Shown: positions 42,731 through 51,487, numbered from the stretch's first letter. The stretch: DNA of 64,000 bases from Hymenobacter jeollabukensis (GCF_005771675.1 NZ_VAJM01000004.1:124001-188000); one strand, 5' to 3'. Notes: a model not told the origin generated them from the sequence alone. Program-made: numbers and translations.

Positions 42731-43465
42731 ATGGCCCTCCGACGCTACCTGCCCCTGGGGGCGCTGCCGCTGCTCAGCAGCTGCGCGTCCATCTATTTCC
42801 CGCCGCCCGCCGCCGCGCCCATGCTCACCCAGAAGGGCGAATTCAGCGGCGGCCTGCACACCAACTGGAAGGCCAACGTGTCGGCCCAGGGTGCCTACGC
42901 CGTCGGGGAGCATATCGGGCTGATCGGCACGGCCTCGTTTCTGCACAACAACGGCAAGCGCAAGCTTTACGAGCAGGATTTCGGGGAGCTGGGCGTGGGC
43001 TACCACACGCGTTTTGGGGTAGATCAGAGCCGCATACTGGAAGTGTACGCCGGCGCGGGTTTCGGCCACGGCAAGCGCGTGGAGCGCAACCGCACCGCCG
43101 ACGTGACGCAAACCGTGGAGGCGCGCATGGAGAAGTACTTCGCGCAGGTGAACTACACCAAGAAGAAACGCGAGCAGTTCGACTTCCTGGGCCGCACCTG
43201 GCAGTTCCGCTACGGCGCGGCCCTGCGCCTGAGCTACCTCAACACGCCCGAGCTTATTCTGAACGGGCAGCGCATTCCCGGCGAAGACAACATCTTTTTC
43301 GAGCCCGTCAGCTACACTCGCATCGGCCTGATCGGCCCGCTGAAGTTTCAGGCCATGAGCGGCTGGAACTTCGGCCTGAAAAACCGCAAGTACCTCACCG
43401 CCGGCAACTCCGTGTTCAGCATGGGCCTGATCATCAACGTGGGCGGCGACGGGAAGGGGGAGTAG
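42731..43465 (+). CDS. Lipoprotein, small barrel-like family (member 4)
   Basis: 244 aa. MALRRYLPLGALPLLSSC is a lipoprotein signal with lipobox LSSC (Cys 18), followed by ASIYFPPPAAAPMLTQKGEF, the family plan seen in the other three members (C-x-x-Y-x-P...P...GE). The rest is barrel-like (GELGVGYHTRFGVDQSRILE, FRYGAALRLSYLNT, NSVFSMGLIINVG). It sits alone, divergent from the flavoprotein gene at 41213 and convergent with 43470. Function unknown. Confidence 0.78.
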   Translation: MALRRYLPLGALPLLSSCASIYFPPPAAAPMLTQKGEFSGGLHTNWKANVSAQGAYAVGEHIGLIGTASFLHNNGKRKLYEQDFGELGVGYHTRFGVDQSRILEVYAGAGFGHGKRVERNRTADVTQTVEARMEKYFAQVNYTKKKREQFDFLGRTWQFRYGAALRLSYLNTPELILNGQRIPGEDNIFFEPVSYTRIGLIGPLKFQAMSGWNFGLKNRKYLTAGNSVFSMGLIINVGGDGKGE

Positions 43466-43469
43466 CCGC

Positions 43470-44555
43470 TTACAGCTCTTCCACTTCCAGCACCAACTCG
43501 TAGTTGGACGTCGAGTAGATTGCGTCGGGAAGGCGCTTGCGCAGTTCCGCGTGGCTGGCCTGCTGACTTTGCCAGCGCTTGGCCTGATAAAGCCAGCTGT
43601 GGCCGCTGGCTTCGTCGGGGGCCGTGCGCTGCGCCACGGCGGGGTAATCGTCCAGGTTCACCAGGTGCGACTGGGCCGCGCCTTCGGGCTTTACCTCCAC
43701 GTACAGGTTGACGCGGGTCGACGTTTGGCTTTTGTGGTCATAATCCGGGGCCGTTTCCGGGTTGCGGCGCTGGTACTGCAGGGTCCGCAGGCGCGGCGCC
43801 GTTTCGGTGTCGGTATCGGTGAGGCCGGTGGCTACCACAAACACGCCGGCGGCCGGCAATAGCAGCGGCGCGTCGGTGGGCACGGCCAGCTGCAGCCAGC
43901 CATCCTGATGCGCTGCCGATTGGGCCGGGGTGATAACCCAGGCGGGGGCCAGCGACTGGCTGACCGGGGCACCTTCGGGGCCGGGCAGGCTCAGGCACAC
44001 GCGCAGCCGGCCGGCCACGAAGTGGCGGCGCTGGCCGAACGCCTCGCCGAAGCTGTTGGGCGCGCGGTGGCCCAGGCGCACCCGTACGGCCCGGATGCGG
44101 TACTGACGGGTGCTGTCGGCCGGGCGGTAAAACACGGCCACCTGCTCACCCGGCATCAGGCTGCGGGCAAAGGCATCGTGCGGCCAGCGCGACTTGCCCG
44201 CGTAGCGCCACACCACTGCCCCCGGCTGGGCCCGCACGCGCACGTTCGGCAGGGCCACGGCCTGCGGGGTGAGCCAGAGCGTGTCGGCGGCCGGGGCGGG
44301 CTGCCACTGCCGCGGCTGGTAGCCCACGTGGCTGAGCTGCAGCTGCGCCGGCCGGGCTGGTAGTTCGAATCGACCGGATTCGTCGGTGCGCAGGGTGCGG
44401 CCGTCGGCCTGCACGGTGGCGGCGGGCAGGGCGGCGCGGGTGCGGGCATCGGCCACCACGCAGCGGTAGGTGGGCGTTTGGGCCGTGGCGGGCCGGGCAG
44501 CGGCCAGCAGAAGCAGCACCCCGCAGGCCGTCGGGAAATGGTGGGAGCAATCCAT
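43470..44555 (-). CDS. Secreted CarboxypepD_reg-like domain protein
   Basis: 361 aa from ATG 44555 (MDCSHHFPTACGVLLLLAAA); a further 30 codons are open upstream but precede the signal. Signal peptide ends at about ATAQ. Residues about 28-100 form the carboxypeptidase-regulatory-like beta sandwich (YRCVVADARTRAALPAATVQ, LRTDESGRFELPARPAQLQL, HVGYQPRQW). The rest has beta-rich segments (TRQYRIRAVRVRLGHRAPN) and a C-terminal part without recognised family. Similar stand-alone proteins, including 18052 here, are typical of Bacteroidota envelopes. The gene is convergent with the lipoprotein gene at 42731, with only four bases between stops. Confidence 0.8.
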   Translation of the reverse strand: MDCSHHFPTACGVLLLLAAARPATAQTPTYRCVVADARTRAALPAATVQADGRTLRTDESGRFELPARPAQLQLSHVGYQPRQWQPAPAADTLWLTPQAVALPNVRVRAQPGAVVWRYAGKSRWPHDAFARSLMPGEQVAVFYRPADSTRQYRIRAVRVRLGHRAPNSFGEAFGQRRHFVAGRLRVCLSLPGPEGAPVSQSLAPAWVITPAQSAAHQDGWLQLAVPTDAPLLLPAAGVFVVATGLTDTDTETAPRLRTLQYQRRNPETAPDYDHKSQTSTRVNLYVEVKPEGAAQSHLVNLDDYPAVAQRTAPDEASGHSWLYQAKRWQSQQASHAELRKRLPDAIYSTSNYELVLEVEEL

Positions 44556-44645
44556 AAAAAAGCAATGGTAATGATCGGGCACGGCGGCTAAGCCAGAATG
44601 CGCAGCTAAATAACTAAATCTGAATATTGAAGCCGCATAAGGCAC

Positions 44646-44678
44646 AAAAAAGCCCCGACCTTTTGCAAGTCGGGGCTT
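44646..44678 (-). terminator. Terminator of sucD
   Basis: AAGCCCCGAC (44650-44659) pairs with GTCGGGGCTT (44669-44678); A run 44646-44651 gives U on the minus strand. It lies 25 bp after the sucD stop. Confidence 0.8.
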
Positions 44679-44702
44679 CTGGTAGCTGAGCCAGCAGGAT
44701 GC

Positions 44703-45596
44703 TTATGCCTCTACTTTCTCGCCTTTCAGCACGCGCAGCATCGTGTCGCCGATTTCGGCCGGCGAATCCACTACGTGGATGCCGCACTCGCGCATGATGG
44801 CCATTTTGGCAGCGGCCGTGTCGTCGGCACCGCCGACGATGGCACCGGCGTGGCCCATGCGGCGGCCGGGAGGCGCCGTCTGGCCGGCGATGAAGCCGAC
44901 GACGGGTTTCTTGTTGCCGGTTTCCTTGATCCAGCGGGCGGCTTCGGCTTCCATGCCGCCGCCGATTTCGCCGATCATCACGATGCCCTCGGTTTCGGGG
45001 TCGTTCATGAGCAGCTCCACGGCTTCCTTGGTGGTGGTGCCGATGATGGGGTCACCGCCGATGCCGATGGCCGTGGTCTGGCCCAGGCCGGCCTTGGTCA
45101 GCTGGTCCACCGCCTCGTAGGTCAGCGTGCCCGACTTCGACACGATGCCGATTTTGCCTTTCGAGAAGATAAAGCCGGGCATGATGCCCACTTTGCACTC
45201 CCCGGCCGTCATTACGCCGGGGCAGTTCGGGCCGATCATGCGCAGGCCGTCGCGGCCTTTCAGGTATTCCTTCACCGCAATCATGTCCTTGGTCGGAATG
45301 CCTTCGGTGATGGTGACGATAACCTTGATGCCGGCGTCGGCGGCCTCCATGATGGCGTCGGCGGCAAAAGCCGGGGGCACGAAGATGATGGAGGTATCGG
45401 CCGCGGTGTCGCGCACGGCGTCGGCCACGGTGTTGAATACGGGCCGGCCCAAGTGGGTCTGGCCGCCTTTGCCCGGCGTCACGCCGCCAACGACGTTGGT
45501 GCCGTAGTCAATCATCTGCTGGGCGTGGAACGAGCCTTCGGAGCCCGTAAAACCCTGCACAATCACTTTCGAGTCCTTATTGACCAGTACGCTCAT
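44703..45596 (-). CDS. sucD: Succinate--CoA ligase alpha subunit
   Basis: 297 aa. With SucC it converts succinyl-CoA to succinate with formation of ATP or GTP (TCA cycle, cytoplasm). CoA-binding Rossmann domain: [37 protein letters not shown]. Ligase domain: [61 protein letters not shown] and the phospho-histidine loop [20 protein letters not shown]. No sucC lies next to it, as is common in this phylum where the two are separate. Promoter box at 45653, about 56 bases upstream of ATG. Confidence 0.97.
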   Translation of the reverse strand: MSVLVNKDSKVIVQGFTGSEGSFHAQQMIDYGTNVVGGVTPGKGGQTHLGRPVFNTVADAVRDTAADTSIIFVPPAFAADAIMEAADAGIKVIVTITEGIPTKDMIAVKEYLKGRDGLRMIGPNCPGVMTAGECKVGIMPGFIFSKGKIGIVSKSGTLTYEAVDQLTKAGLGQTTAIGIGGDPIIGTTTKEAVELLMNDPETEGIVMIGEIGGGMEAEAARWIKETGNKKPVVGFIAGQTAPPGRRMGHAGAIVGGADDTAAAKMAIMRECGIHVVDSPAEIGDTMLRVLKGEKVEA

Positions 45597-45652
45597 GTGG
45601 GAAGTGAGTGAAGATATTTCGGTGGGATGACCCGCCTACGGCGAGCCGGCGG

Positions 45653-45660
45653 CAAAGGTA
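45653..45660 (-). promoter_or_regulatory. sucD promoter box (TACCTTTG)
   Basis: CAAAGGTA on plus, reading TACCTTTG towards sucD; 56 bases before the ATG. Confidence 0.55.
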
Positions 45661-45692
45661 GGCTTTTCGGCGGGCGGGGAAATGGTGCGCTG

Positions 45693-45863
45693 GTGAAATT
45701 GTGAAATTGTGAGTGTCGTCCGGGAGACTTGTGTAGTCTAGGCCAGGAGCTGTCCGGCGCTGGCGCGAATCAGGGTGACCGTATTGGGCGGGTTGCTTAT
45801 AAAGAGTCCGTAAGCGGCAAGGTGAACGGTAAACTCACCATTTCACCACCTCACCATTTCACC
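45693..45863. repeat. Short sequence repeats of the TCACC/GGTGA type in an intergenic region
   Basis: GTGAAATT is tandemly repeated at 45693-45708, and a 16-bp unit CTCACCATTTCACCAC is repeated (45834-45849, 45850-45863) just before the promoter of the next gene. The two sets are roughly inverse to each other. A related 8-bp repeat lies at 55250. Confidence 0.6.
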
Positions 45864-45869
45864 TTTCCG

Positions 45870-45877
45870 TACCTTTG
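45870..45877 (+). promoter_or_regulatory. Promoter box (TACCTTTG) of the CBS-like gene
   Basis: Perfect TAnnTTTG, 21 bases before ATG 45899; directly preceded by the CTCACCATTTCAC repeats. Confidence 0.65.
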
Positions 45878-45898
45878 CGGCTTCCCAATCTCCCTCCC

Positions 45899-46879
45899 AT
45901 GTACCTCAACAACATCGTTGAAGCCATCGGCAACACGCCGCTGGTGAAGCTCAACAGCGTAACCAAAGGCATTCCCGGCACCATCCTGGCCAAAGTGGAG
46001 TACTTCAACCCCGGCAACTCGGTGAAGGACCGCATGGCCATCCGTATGGTGGAGGACGCCGAAAAGGCGGGCCTGCTCAAGCCCGGCGGCACCATCATCG
46101 AGGGCACCAGCGGCAACACCGGCATGGGCCTGGCGCTGGCCGCCATTGCCAAGGGCTACAAGACCATCTTCGTGATGTCGGACAAGCAGAGCAAGGAAAA
46201 GCAGGACATCCTGCGGGCCGTGGGCGCCCAGGTGGTCGTTTGCCCCGTCGACGTGGCCCCGGACGACCCCCGCTCGTACTACTCGGTGGCGCGCCGCCTC
46301 AACCAGGAAACGCCCAACTCCTTTTACCCCAACCAGTACGACAACCTCTCGAACGCCGCCGCGCACTACGAAACCACCGGGCCGGAGGTGTGGCAGCAAA
46401 CCGAGGGCCGCATCACGCACTTCGCGGCCGGCGTGGGTACGGGCGGTACCATCTGCGGGGTGAGCAAGTACCTGAAGGAGCAAAACCCCGACGTGTACAC
46501 CCTGGGCCTGGATACCTACGGCTCGGTCTTCAAGAAATATAAGGAAACCGGTATTTTCGACGTCAACGAAATCTATCCTTATAAGACCGAAGGCATCGGC
46601 GAAGACATTCTGCCGAAGAACGTGAACTTCGACCTCATCGACCAGTTTATCAAAGTGGGCGACAAGGAAGCGGCTCTGATGACGCGCCGCCTGGCCAAGG
46701 AAGAAGGCCTGTTCGTGGGCTGGTCGTGCGGCTCGGCCGTGCACGGCGCCCTGGAATACGCCAAGGAAAATCTGAAAGCCGACGACACGATGGTCATCCT
46801 GCTGCCCGACCACGGCACGCGCTACTTGGGCAAAGTCTACAACGACGAGTGGATGCGCGCGCAGGGCTGGTTGGACTAA
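45899..46879 (+). CDS. Cystathionine beta-synthase-type / cysteine synthase family PLP enzyme
   Basis: 326 aa from ATG 45899. PLP enzyme of fold type II: NNIVEAIGNTPLVKLNSVTK, PLP lysine in NPGNSVKDRMA (Lys 43), TSGNTGMG (70-77), AAGVGTGGTICGVSKYLKEQ. The C-terminal segment (GLFVGWSCGSAVHGALEYAK and PDHGTRYLGKVYNDEWMRAQ) is the one found in cystathionine beta-synthases rather than O-acetylserine sulfhydrylases. No C-terminal CBS-domain pair is present, so it would be constitutively active. Likely makes cystathionine (or cysteine) and could pair with the gamma-family enzyme at 15096 in transsulfuration; the substrate choice is inference. Confidence 0.92.
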   Translation: MYLNNIVEAIGNTPLVKLNSVTKGIPGTILAKVEYFNPGNSVKDRMAIRMVEDAEKAGLLKPGGTIIEGTSGNTGMGLALAAIAKGYKTIFVMSDKQSKEKQDILRAVGAQVVVCPVDVAPDDPRSYYSVARRLNQETPNSFYPNQYDNLSNAAAHYETTGPEVWQQTEGRITHFAAGVGTGGTICGVSKYLKEQNPDVYTLGLDTYGSVFKKYKETGIFDVNEIYPYKTEGIGEDILPKNVNFDLIDQFIKVGDKEAALMTRRLAKEEGLFVGWSCGSAVHGALEYAKENLKADDTMVILLPDHGTRYLGKVYNDEWMRAQGWLD

Positions 46880-46949
46880 ATTTAGTAACTTAGTAGTCCC
46901 GACTGCACAGCGTGGCCGGAATTCCTGTTCACTTAACCAGGCCAATTTC

Positions 46950-47366
46950 ATGTCTCGCAAGCTGAACCAAGTCGTCCTGATTGACGACAACGAAACAACG
47001 AGTTTCCTGAACAACCGGCTATTGCAGCGGCTGGACCTGGCCGAGCACATTCTCTCGTTCACCAACGCCGAGCAGGCCTTTTACCAGCTCTGGAGCCCCC
47101 AGGCCATTGCCGAGGAGCAGGTGCCCGAGCTGGTGTTCGTCGACCTGAAGATGCCCGGCATGGACGGCTTCGAGTTTCTGAACCAGTACAGCCGTCTCTC
47201 GCCGGAAGTGCGCGAAAAGACCGTTATGGCCGTGCTCACCACCTCCATGCACTCGGCCGACACCTCGCGCGTGGCCCAGTACGAAGGGGTGGAGTACCTG
47301 GCCAAGCCGCTCACCGAAGAGAAAATGCAGCGCCTGTTCGACAAGCGCTTCTCGATGGCCAACTAA
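46950..47366 (+). CDS. Single-domain response regulator
   Basis: 138 aa. A receiver domain only: VVLIDDNETTSFLNNRLLQR (acidic pair Asp 12/13), phospho-acceptor Asp 65 in VFVDLKMPGMDGFEFL, VLTTSM (Thr 97), and the conserved lysine in EYLAKPLTEE (Lys 119). No output domain. Such stand-alone receivers in Bacteroidota (Rcp1/CheY-like) relay phosphate from hybrid kinases; no kinase gene is nearby. A 19-bp terminator hairpin follows. Confidence 0.95.
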   Translation: MSRKLNQVVLIDDNETTSFLNNRLLQRLDLAEHILSFTNAEQAFYQLWSPQAIAEEQVPELVFVDLKMPGMDGFEFLNQYSRLSPEVREKTVMAVLTTSMHSADTSRVAQYEGVEYLAKPLTEEKMQRLFDKRFSMAN

Positions 47367-47380
47367 GCCACGACTACTGC

Positions 47381-47424
47381 CAACGAAAAGGGCCGCCCGA
47401 CATACCGGGCGGCCCTTTTCGTTG
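47381..47424. terminator. 19-bp perfect hairpin terminator
   Basis: 47381-47399 pairs with 47406-47424 (loop ACATAC). The right side ends CCCTTTTCG and the left mirrors it, so it can work on both strands. Confidence 0.8.
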
Positions 47425-47431
47425 ACTTCAA

Positions 47432-47556
47432 CCAGAACGTCATGTCGAGCGCAGCCGAGACATCTCGCTGGATAGTAATTTCTTCGTTGAACAAGCAGAT
47501 TACTTGTGGCAGTTAGCACGCGAGATGTCTCGGCTGCGCTCGACATGACGTTCTGG
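47432..47556. mobile_element. Dispersed inverted-repeat element, GTCATGTCGAGC type
   Basis: CCAGAACGTCATGTCGAGCG at the left and its inverse at the right (to 47556); arms continue through CAGCCGAGACATCTCG. It lies between the terminator of the response regulator gene and the end of ade. Confidence 0.8.
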
Positions 47557-47581
47557 GTTGGCTCGGCGCCCGGGCCGGGTC

Positions 47582-49246
47582 TTACGCCAGCACCGATACA
47601 AACTCGAACTTCTCGCCGTCGAACAAGCCTTTGTCGCTGAGCTTGAGGGCCGGAATGACCAGCAGGGCCATAAACGACAAGGTCATGAACGGGGCGCCGA
47701 GCGGGCTGCCGAGCTGCTTGGCCAGCTTATCCACGGCGGTGTAGGCCTCGGCCACGGCGTAGCCTTCCCCGGCCGACATCAGGCCCGCCACCGGCAGCGG
47801 CAGCAGCAGCTCTTCGCCGTCGTCGCCCACGGCCGCCAGCCCGCCTTTGGCTTCGATGACCAGGTTGACGGCGCGGGCCAGGGCTTCGTCGGAGCAGCCC
47901 ACGGCGGTGATGTTGTGTGAGTCGTGGCCCACGCTGCTGGCCAGGGCGCCGCGCTTGACGCCAAAGCCGCGGATGAAGCCCACGGCGGGCGCGGCGCCGG
48001 CTTCGTAGCGGTTCACCACGGTCAGCTTCAGCACGTCGTTGGCCACGTCGGGCACCAGCTGACCGTGCTGCACGGGCACGGCGGCCGGGTCGGCGGCGGT
48101 GATGAGCTGGCCGTCGTAGCAGCGGATGGCGCGCACGGTGGCGGCCGTAGCGGCGTCGTCGGGGGCGGGCAGGGCGAAGTCCCGGGGCTGCACCGGGCGG
48201 GCGTGGAAGTTGTTGGGCGCCTGGTGCGCGGCGGTGGGCAGCAGGGTGCGGCCGTTTTCGGCCACCAGCGCGCCGCGCAGGTAAGTTTGCTGCACCCGGA
48301 AGTCCCGCAGGTTATCAACCACGATGAAGTCGGCCGCGTCGCCCGGGCGCAGCTGGCCCACGCCGAGGCGGTAGTGGGATACGGGGTTCAGGCAGGCGGC
48401 GCGCAGCACTTTCCACACGTCGATGCCGCGGGCCACGGCCCGGCGCACCAGGGCGTCGATGTGGCCGAGCAGCAGGGAGTCGGGGTGCTTGTCGTCGGAG
48501 CAGAACATGATCTGCGCCGAATGCTCCGGCAGCAGATCCACCAGCGCCTCGAAGTTGCGGGCGGCTGAGCCTTCGCGAATGAGGATGTGCATGCCAGCGG
48601 CCAGCTTGTCGAGGGCCTCGTCGGCGGTGAAGCACTCGTGGTCGGTGCTCAGGCCGGCGGCGGCATAGCGGCGGGCGTCGTCGCCGCGCAGGCCGGGGGC
48701 GTGGCCATCGGCGGGGCGGTTGTACTGCCGGGCCAGCGCGATTTTGCGCAGCACGTCCGCGTCGCCGTGCAGCACGCCGGGCCAGTTCATCATTTCGGCC
48801 AGGTAGCCGATTTCGGGCCGCTGAAACAGCTGCTCGATGTCGTCGGCGGTGATGGTGGCGCCGGCGGTTTCGAAAATGGTGGCCGGCACGCACGACGGGG
48901 CGCCGAAGCAGAAGTGAAACGGCGACTGGCGGGCGTTGTCGAGCATGAACTCCACGCCGGCCACGCCCAGCACGTTGCCGATTTCGTGCGGGTCCGACAC
49001 GGTAGCCACCGTGCCGTGCACCACCGCCAGGCGGGCAAACTCGGCCGGTACCAGCAGGGAGCTTTCCACGTGCACGTGGGCATCGACGAAGCCCGGCAGG
49101 GAGTAGGGCAGGGCCGAGTCGGCCTCGGTGGCACCCTCGTAGTCGATGGCGGCTACGCGGCCGGCGGCCACGCGAATGGTGGCGGGGCGCGCCGTTTGGG
49201 CGGGAATGTCGACGACGTTGGCGCGCAGGGAAAAATCAGCGGACAT
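47582..49246 (-). CDS. ade: Adenine deaminase
   Basis: 554 aa, as in the AdeC family. It deaminates adenine to hypoxanthine in purine salvage (cytoplasm, Mn/Fe enzyme of the amidohydrolase superfamily). Motifs: SLPGFVDAHVHVESSLLVPA (metal His pair), TVSDPHEIGNVLGVAGVEFM, CFGAPSCVPATIFETAGATI, DGHAPGLRGDDARRYAAAGL, STDHECFTADEAL, FCSDDKHPDSLL; and the C-terminal domain with VGHDSHNITAVG and GGLAAV. ATG 49246 gives the normal N-terminus. Monocistronic; the small lipoprotein gene at 49336 diverges from it. Confidence 0.96.
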   Translation of the reverse strand: MSADFSLRANVVDIPAQTARPATIRVAAGRVAAIDYEGATEADSALPYSLPGFVDAHVHVESSLLVPAEFARLAVVHGTVATVSDPHEIGNVLGVAGVEFMLDNARQSPFHFCFGAPSCVPATIFETAGATITADDIEQLFQRPEIGYLAEMMNWPGVLHGDADVLRKIALARQYNRPADGHAPGLRGDDARRYAAAGLSTDHECFTADEALDKLAAGMHILIREGSAARNFEALVDLLPEHSAQIMFCSDDKHPDSLLLGHIDALVRRAVARGIDVWKVLRAACLNPVSHYRLGVGQLRPGDAADFIVVDNLRDFRVQQTYLRGALVAENGRTLLPTAAHQAPNNFHARPVQPRDFALPAPDDAATAATVRAIRCYDGQLITAADPAAVPVQHGQLVPDVANDVLKLTVVNRYEAGAAPAVGFIRGFGVKRGALASSVGHDSHNITAVGCSDEALARAVNLVIEAKGGLAAVGDDGEELLLPLPVAGLMSAGEGYAVAEAYTAVDKLAKQLGSPLGAPFMTLSFMALLVIPALKLSDKGLFDGEKFEFVSVLA

Positions 49247-49308
49247 AAAGCGGGAATGGGGAGCTAAAAGCAGGGGCGGCGGCGTTAGAGCAGCCGGGCA
49301 AAGAAGGT

Positions 49309-49316
49309 TATCTTTG
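49309..49316 (+). promoter_or_regulatory. Promoter box (TATCTTTG) of the small lipoprotein gene
   Basis: Perfect TAnnTTTG, 19 bases before GTG 49336; it supports the reality of the 53-codon gene. Confidence 0.6.
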
Positions 49317-49335
49317 GCTGAAAATCCAGTTATCG

Positions 49336-49497
49336 GTGAAAAAGACGCTGACCCTGCTGCTCACGGTGCTCACGCTGGCCGCCTCGGTGCCCAGCCTTAC
49401 CAGCTGCGCCCGGCGCACGCCCCAGCAGAAAAAAACCGCTTCCTTCAAGCGCAAAGCCCGCGGCGGCCACGTGCCCTGTCCCTGCGACAGTCACTAG
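49336..49497 (+). CDS. 53-aa lipoprotein-like small protein with C-terminal CPC motif
   Basis: Starts with GTG 49336 and stops at TAG 49495. The N-terminal 24 residues are a lipoprotein signal (KKTLTLLLTVLTLAASVPSL then TSC, lipobox LTSC, Cys 24). The mature part is only about 30 residues, basic (QQKKTASFKRKARGG) and ends HVPCPCDSH. A promoter box lies 19 bases upstream and a GTG with a hydrophobic signal is hard to get by chance, so it is likely real although short. Small lipoproteins ending CPCxxH may bind metal (inference). Divergent from ade. Confidence 0.65.
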   Translation: MKKTLTLLLTVLTLAASVPSLTSCARRTPQQKKTASFKRKARGGHVPCPCDSH

Positions 49498-49692
49498 CCC
49501 AGCTGTTCAGTCGGGCCAGGCCAAGCGTCCCGGCAGCGCATCGGCAATGAGTAGGCGCGGATTATGAAAACCTGCCGCACCTGTTATAAATTGCGGGGAG
49601 CTAGCGGTCAGAGTAAGCTGCCTGACGCGCGTTTATCGAGTGTTAAAGCCTTTAGGACTCTTTCTAGCTGATTTTCCCCATTCCTTTTTCAC

Positions 49693-50352
49693 ATGCGTCA
49701 ATTACTACGCCCCGCTTTTTCGGTTCTGCTGGTGCTGGGCCTGAGCACCGCCAGCCACGCCCAGGTGGGCCTTATTATGGCTGCTGCCCGCCTCGGCGTG
49801 GCCGCCGCCACCCTGGCCAACGCCGATATGCAGTACACCTGCAAAGGCCCCGGCAGCTACCAGCTGAACAGCGCCGACTGGCAGCCGGCCCCCATCGTGC
49901 TGACCAACGGCAACCTGACCGCCGGCAAAGGCAAGGAGGCCAAGCAGTTCGGGCTGGAAGAAGTTCGGCAGGTAGTCGTGCGCACCGATACGTTCGTGGT
50001 GGTGCGCAACGTGAAGTTTCCCGGCGCCAACGCCATTTCGGCCGCGCCCACGCTGGGCCGGCGCACCTGGCGCCACGCGCAGGTCGAGCTGTTCAACTAC
50101 TACGCCGCCGCCGGTGCGCTGCCCATGCTCCGCTTCCCCGACGGCAAGGTGCTGGTGCTGCCCATCAAGCCCAAGGAATACCGCGCCGCCATGCTCAAGC
50201 TCGTCGGCGACCAGCCCAAGCTGGCCGAGCAGCTGCGCGGCAACGAGCTGGAGCCCGTGCACACCCGCCTGATTCTCGATACCTACCTGCGCTGGAAGCC
50301 CACCGGTTTCGACACCACGGCCAGCTTCGCCAACGAGCAGCCCGGCAATTAA
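49693..50352 (+). CDS. Secreted protein of unknown function (tandem paralogue A)
   Basis: 219 aa with signal peptide (RPAFSVLLVLGLSTASHAQ). The mature part carries EVRQVVVRTDTFVVVRNVKF in the middle and ELEPVHTRLILDTYLRWKPT at the end. The next gene (50361), 8 bp downstream, has equivalent segments (LRRFVIKADTFGIIDGYGPA and KLGPQHVKRMMATYAQWRRS), so the two are tandem paralogues in an operon. No known domain; probably periplasmic. Confidence 0.8.
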   Translation: MRQLLRPAFSVLLVLGLSTASHAQVGLIMAAARLGVAAATLANADMQYTCKGPGSYQLNSADWQPAPIVLTNGNLTAGKGKEAKQFGLEEVRQVVVRTDTFVVVRNVKFPGANAISAAPTLGRRTWRHAQVELFNYYAAAGALPMLRFPDGKVLVLPIKPKEYRAAMLKLVGDQPKLAEQLRGNELEPVHTRLILDTYLRWKPTGFDTTASFANEQPGN

Positions 50353-50360
50353 TTTCTCCC

Positions 50361-50975
50361 ATGCCCATGCTGATACGTAGCCTGACAATGGCCGCTGCCG
50401 CCGGGCTGCTGAGCCTCCCGGCCCTGGCGCAGGGCCCGGGGATGATGACCTCCACCATGCCCCGGCTCCACCTGGTCCGCAACCACCGGCCCGGCAGCTT
50501 TCAGCTCGCCGACGGCCGCTGGCAGATCGGCGAGCTGTACTACGAGGGCGGCGAGTGGATGAGCGTGCGACAGCCGGGCGTCGACGGGCGACGCGAGTAC
50601 CTGCCCCAGGACCTTCGGCGCTTCGTCATCAAGGCCGATACCTTCGGCATCATCGACGGCTACGGCCCGGCCGACCGGCAGGGCAGTACCGGCGTCTTCG
50701 GCCAGGAGCTGTACCGCACGCCCTACCACACCCTGTTCAGTTACCGCGAGGCGGAGGGAGACAACATCAGCATGACCCTGCTGCAGCCGGTGGGTAGCGC
50801 GGCGGTGAGCATTCCGCAGGGTCGTAAGGCCTTCACCACGGCCATGCTGCGCGTTTTCGGCGACTGTCCGGCCTTGGCCGACGGCATTCAACGCGGCAAG
50901 CTGGGGCCCCAGCACGTCAAGCGCATGATGGCCACGTACGCGCAGTGGCGACGCAGCGGCGGGACGGCCGGGTAG
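50361..50975 (+). CDS. Secreted protein of unknown function (tandem paralogue B)
   Basis: 204 aa with signal peptide (LIRSLTMAAAAGLLSLPALA + Q). Shares with 49693 the DTF motif in the middle (RFVIKADTFGIID) and the C-terminal helix (GPQHVKRMMATYAQW), as well as overall length. GSFQLADGRWQIGELYYEGG suggests a beta-rich N-terminal part. It starts 8 bp after paralogue A and so is co-transcribed. Function unknown. Confidence 0.8.
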   Translation: MPMLIRSLTMAAAAGLLSLPALAQGPGMMTSTMPRLHLVRNHRPGSFQLADGRWQIGELYYEGGEWMSVRQPGVDGRREYLPQDLRRFVIKADTFGIIDGYGPADRQGSTGVFGQELYRTPYHTLFSYREAEGDNISMTLLQPVGSAAVSIPQGRKAFTTAMLRVFGDCPALADGIQRGKLGPQHVKRMMATYAQWRRSGGTAG

Positions 50976-51035
50976 GCCCATTTGCGCCTCCTGTGCTACC
51001 TTGGGCATTGCGGCCACCCAACTTCCGCTTTTTCT

Positions 51036-51428
51036 ATGTCCGACGAAAACCCCTTAGCCCACCTGCGCCAAGCCGCCGAAGCCGTGCGGCAGCAGCTGCC
51101 CGCTGATGACTTCAACGAAGCCGGCGTGCAGCGCCTGACGGCCTTTATTGAAGAGCAGCGCCCCCTGCTCACCCGCGACAACGTGCAGGGCGTGGTGCTG
51201 GCCCTCGGCGCCTTTCTGGGGGAGTGCCTGGTGCGGAGCTACCAGGGCGAGTGGGCCTCCGGGCCCGACGGCACCACCGGCGTCGGCTTTCAGGGCACGC
51301 GCTTCTACAACCCCTTCTACCGCGTGATGCTGCAGTTCGACAACGGCCTCAAGGAATCCGTCGCCGATTTCTACGCTTCCATCCCGCAACGGCTGGCCGA
51401 GCCGCTGCCCAAGCGCGGCTGGATCTGA
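51036..51428 (+). CDS. Small conserved-looking protein (tandem paralogue C)
   Basis: 130 aa from ATG 51036. Segments LRQAAEAVRQQLPADDFNEA, VQRLTAFIEEQRPLLTRDNV, VVLALGAFLGECLVRSYQGE and FDNGLKESVADFYASIPQRL recur in the gene at 51616 (LRAAAEAVRQQLNVPAFDEA, ALGCFLGECIIRSFGGSWEA, LTHGLTESVVGFYQSVPERL), so the two are clear paralogues. No signal peptide; cytoplasmic. From memory it resembles short immunity- or SUKH-like proteins in layout, but the match is too weak to claim. Confidence 0.8.
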   Translation: MSDENPLAHLRQAAEAVRQQLPADDFNEAGVQRLTAFIEEQRPLLTRDNVQGVVLALGAFLGECLVRSYQGEWASGPDGTTGVGFQGTRFYNPFYRVMLQFDNGLKESVADFYASIPQRLAEPLPKRGWI

Positions 51429-51487
51429 AGGAACCGCGCAAGATTGAAATTGGACTTTCTTAAAAATATCTTATTGGATTCTCATAA

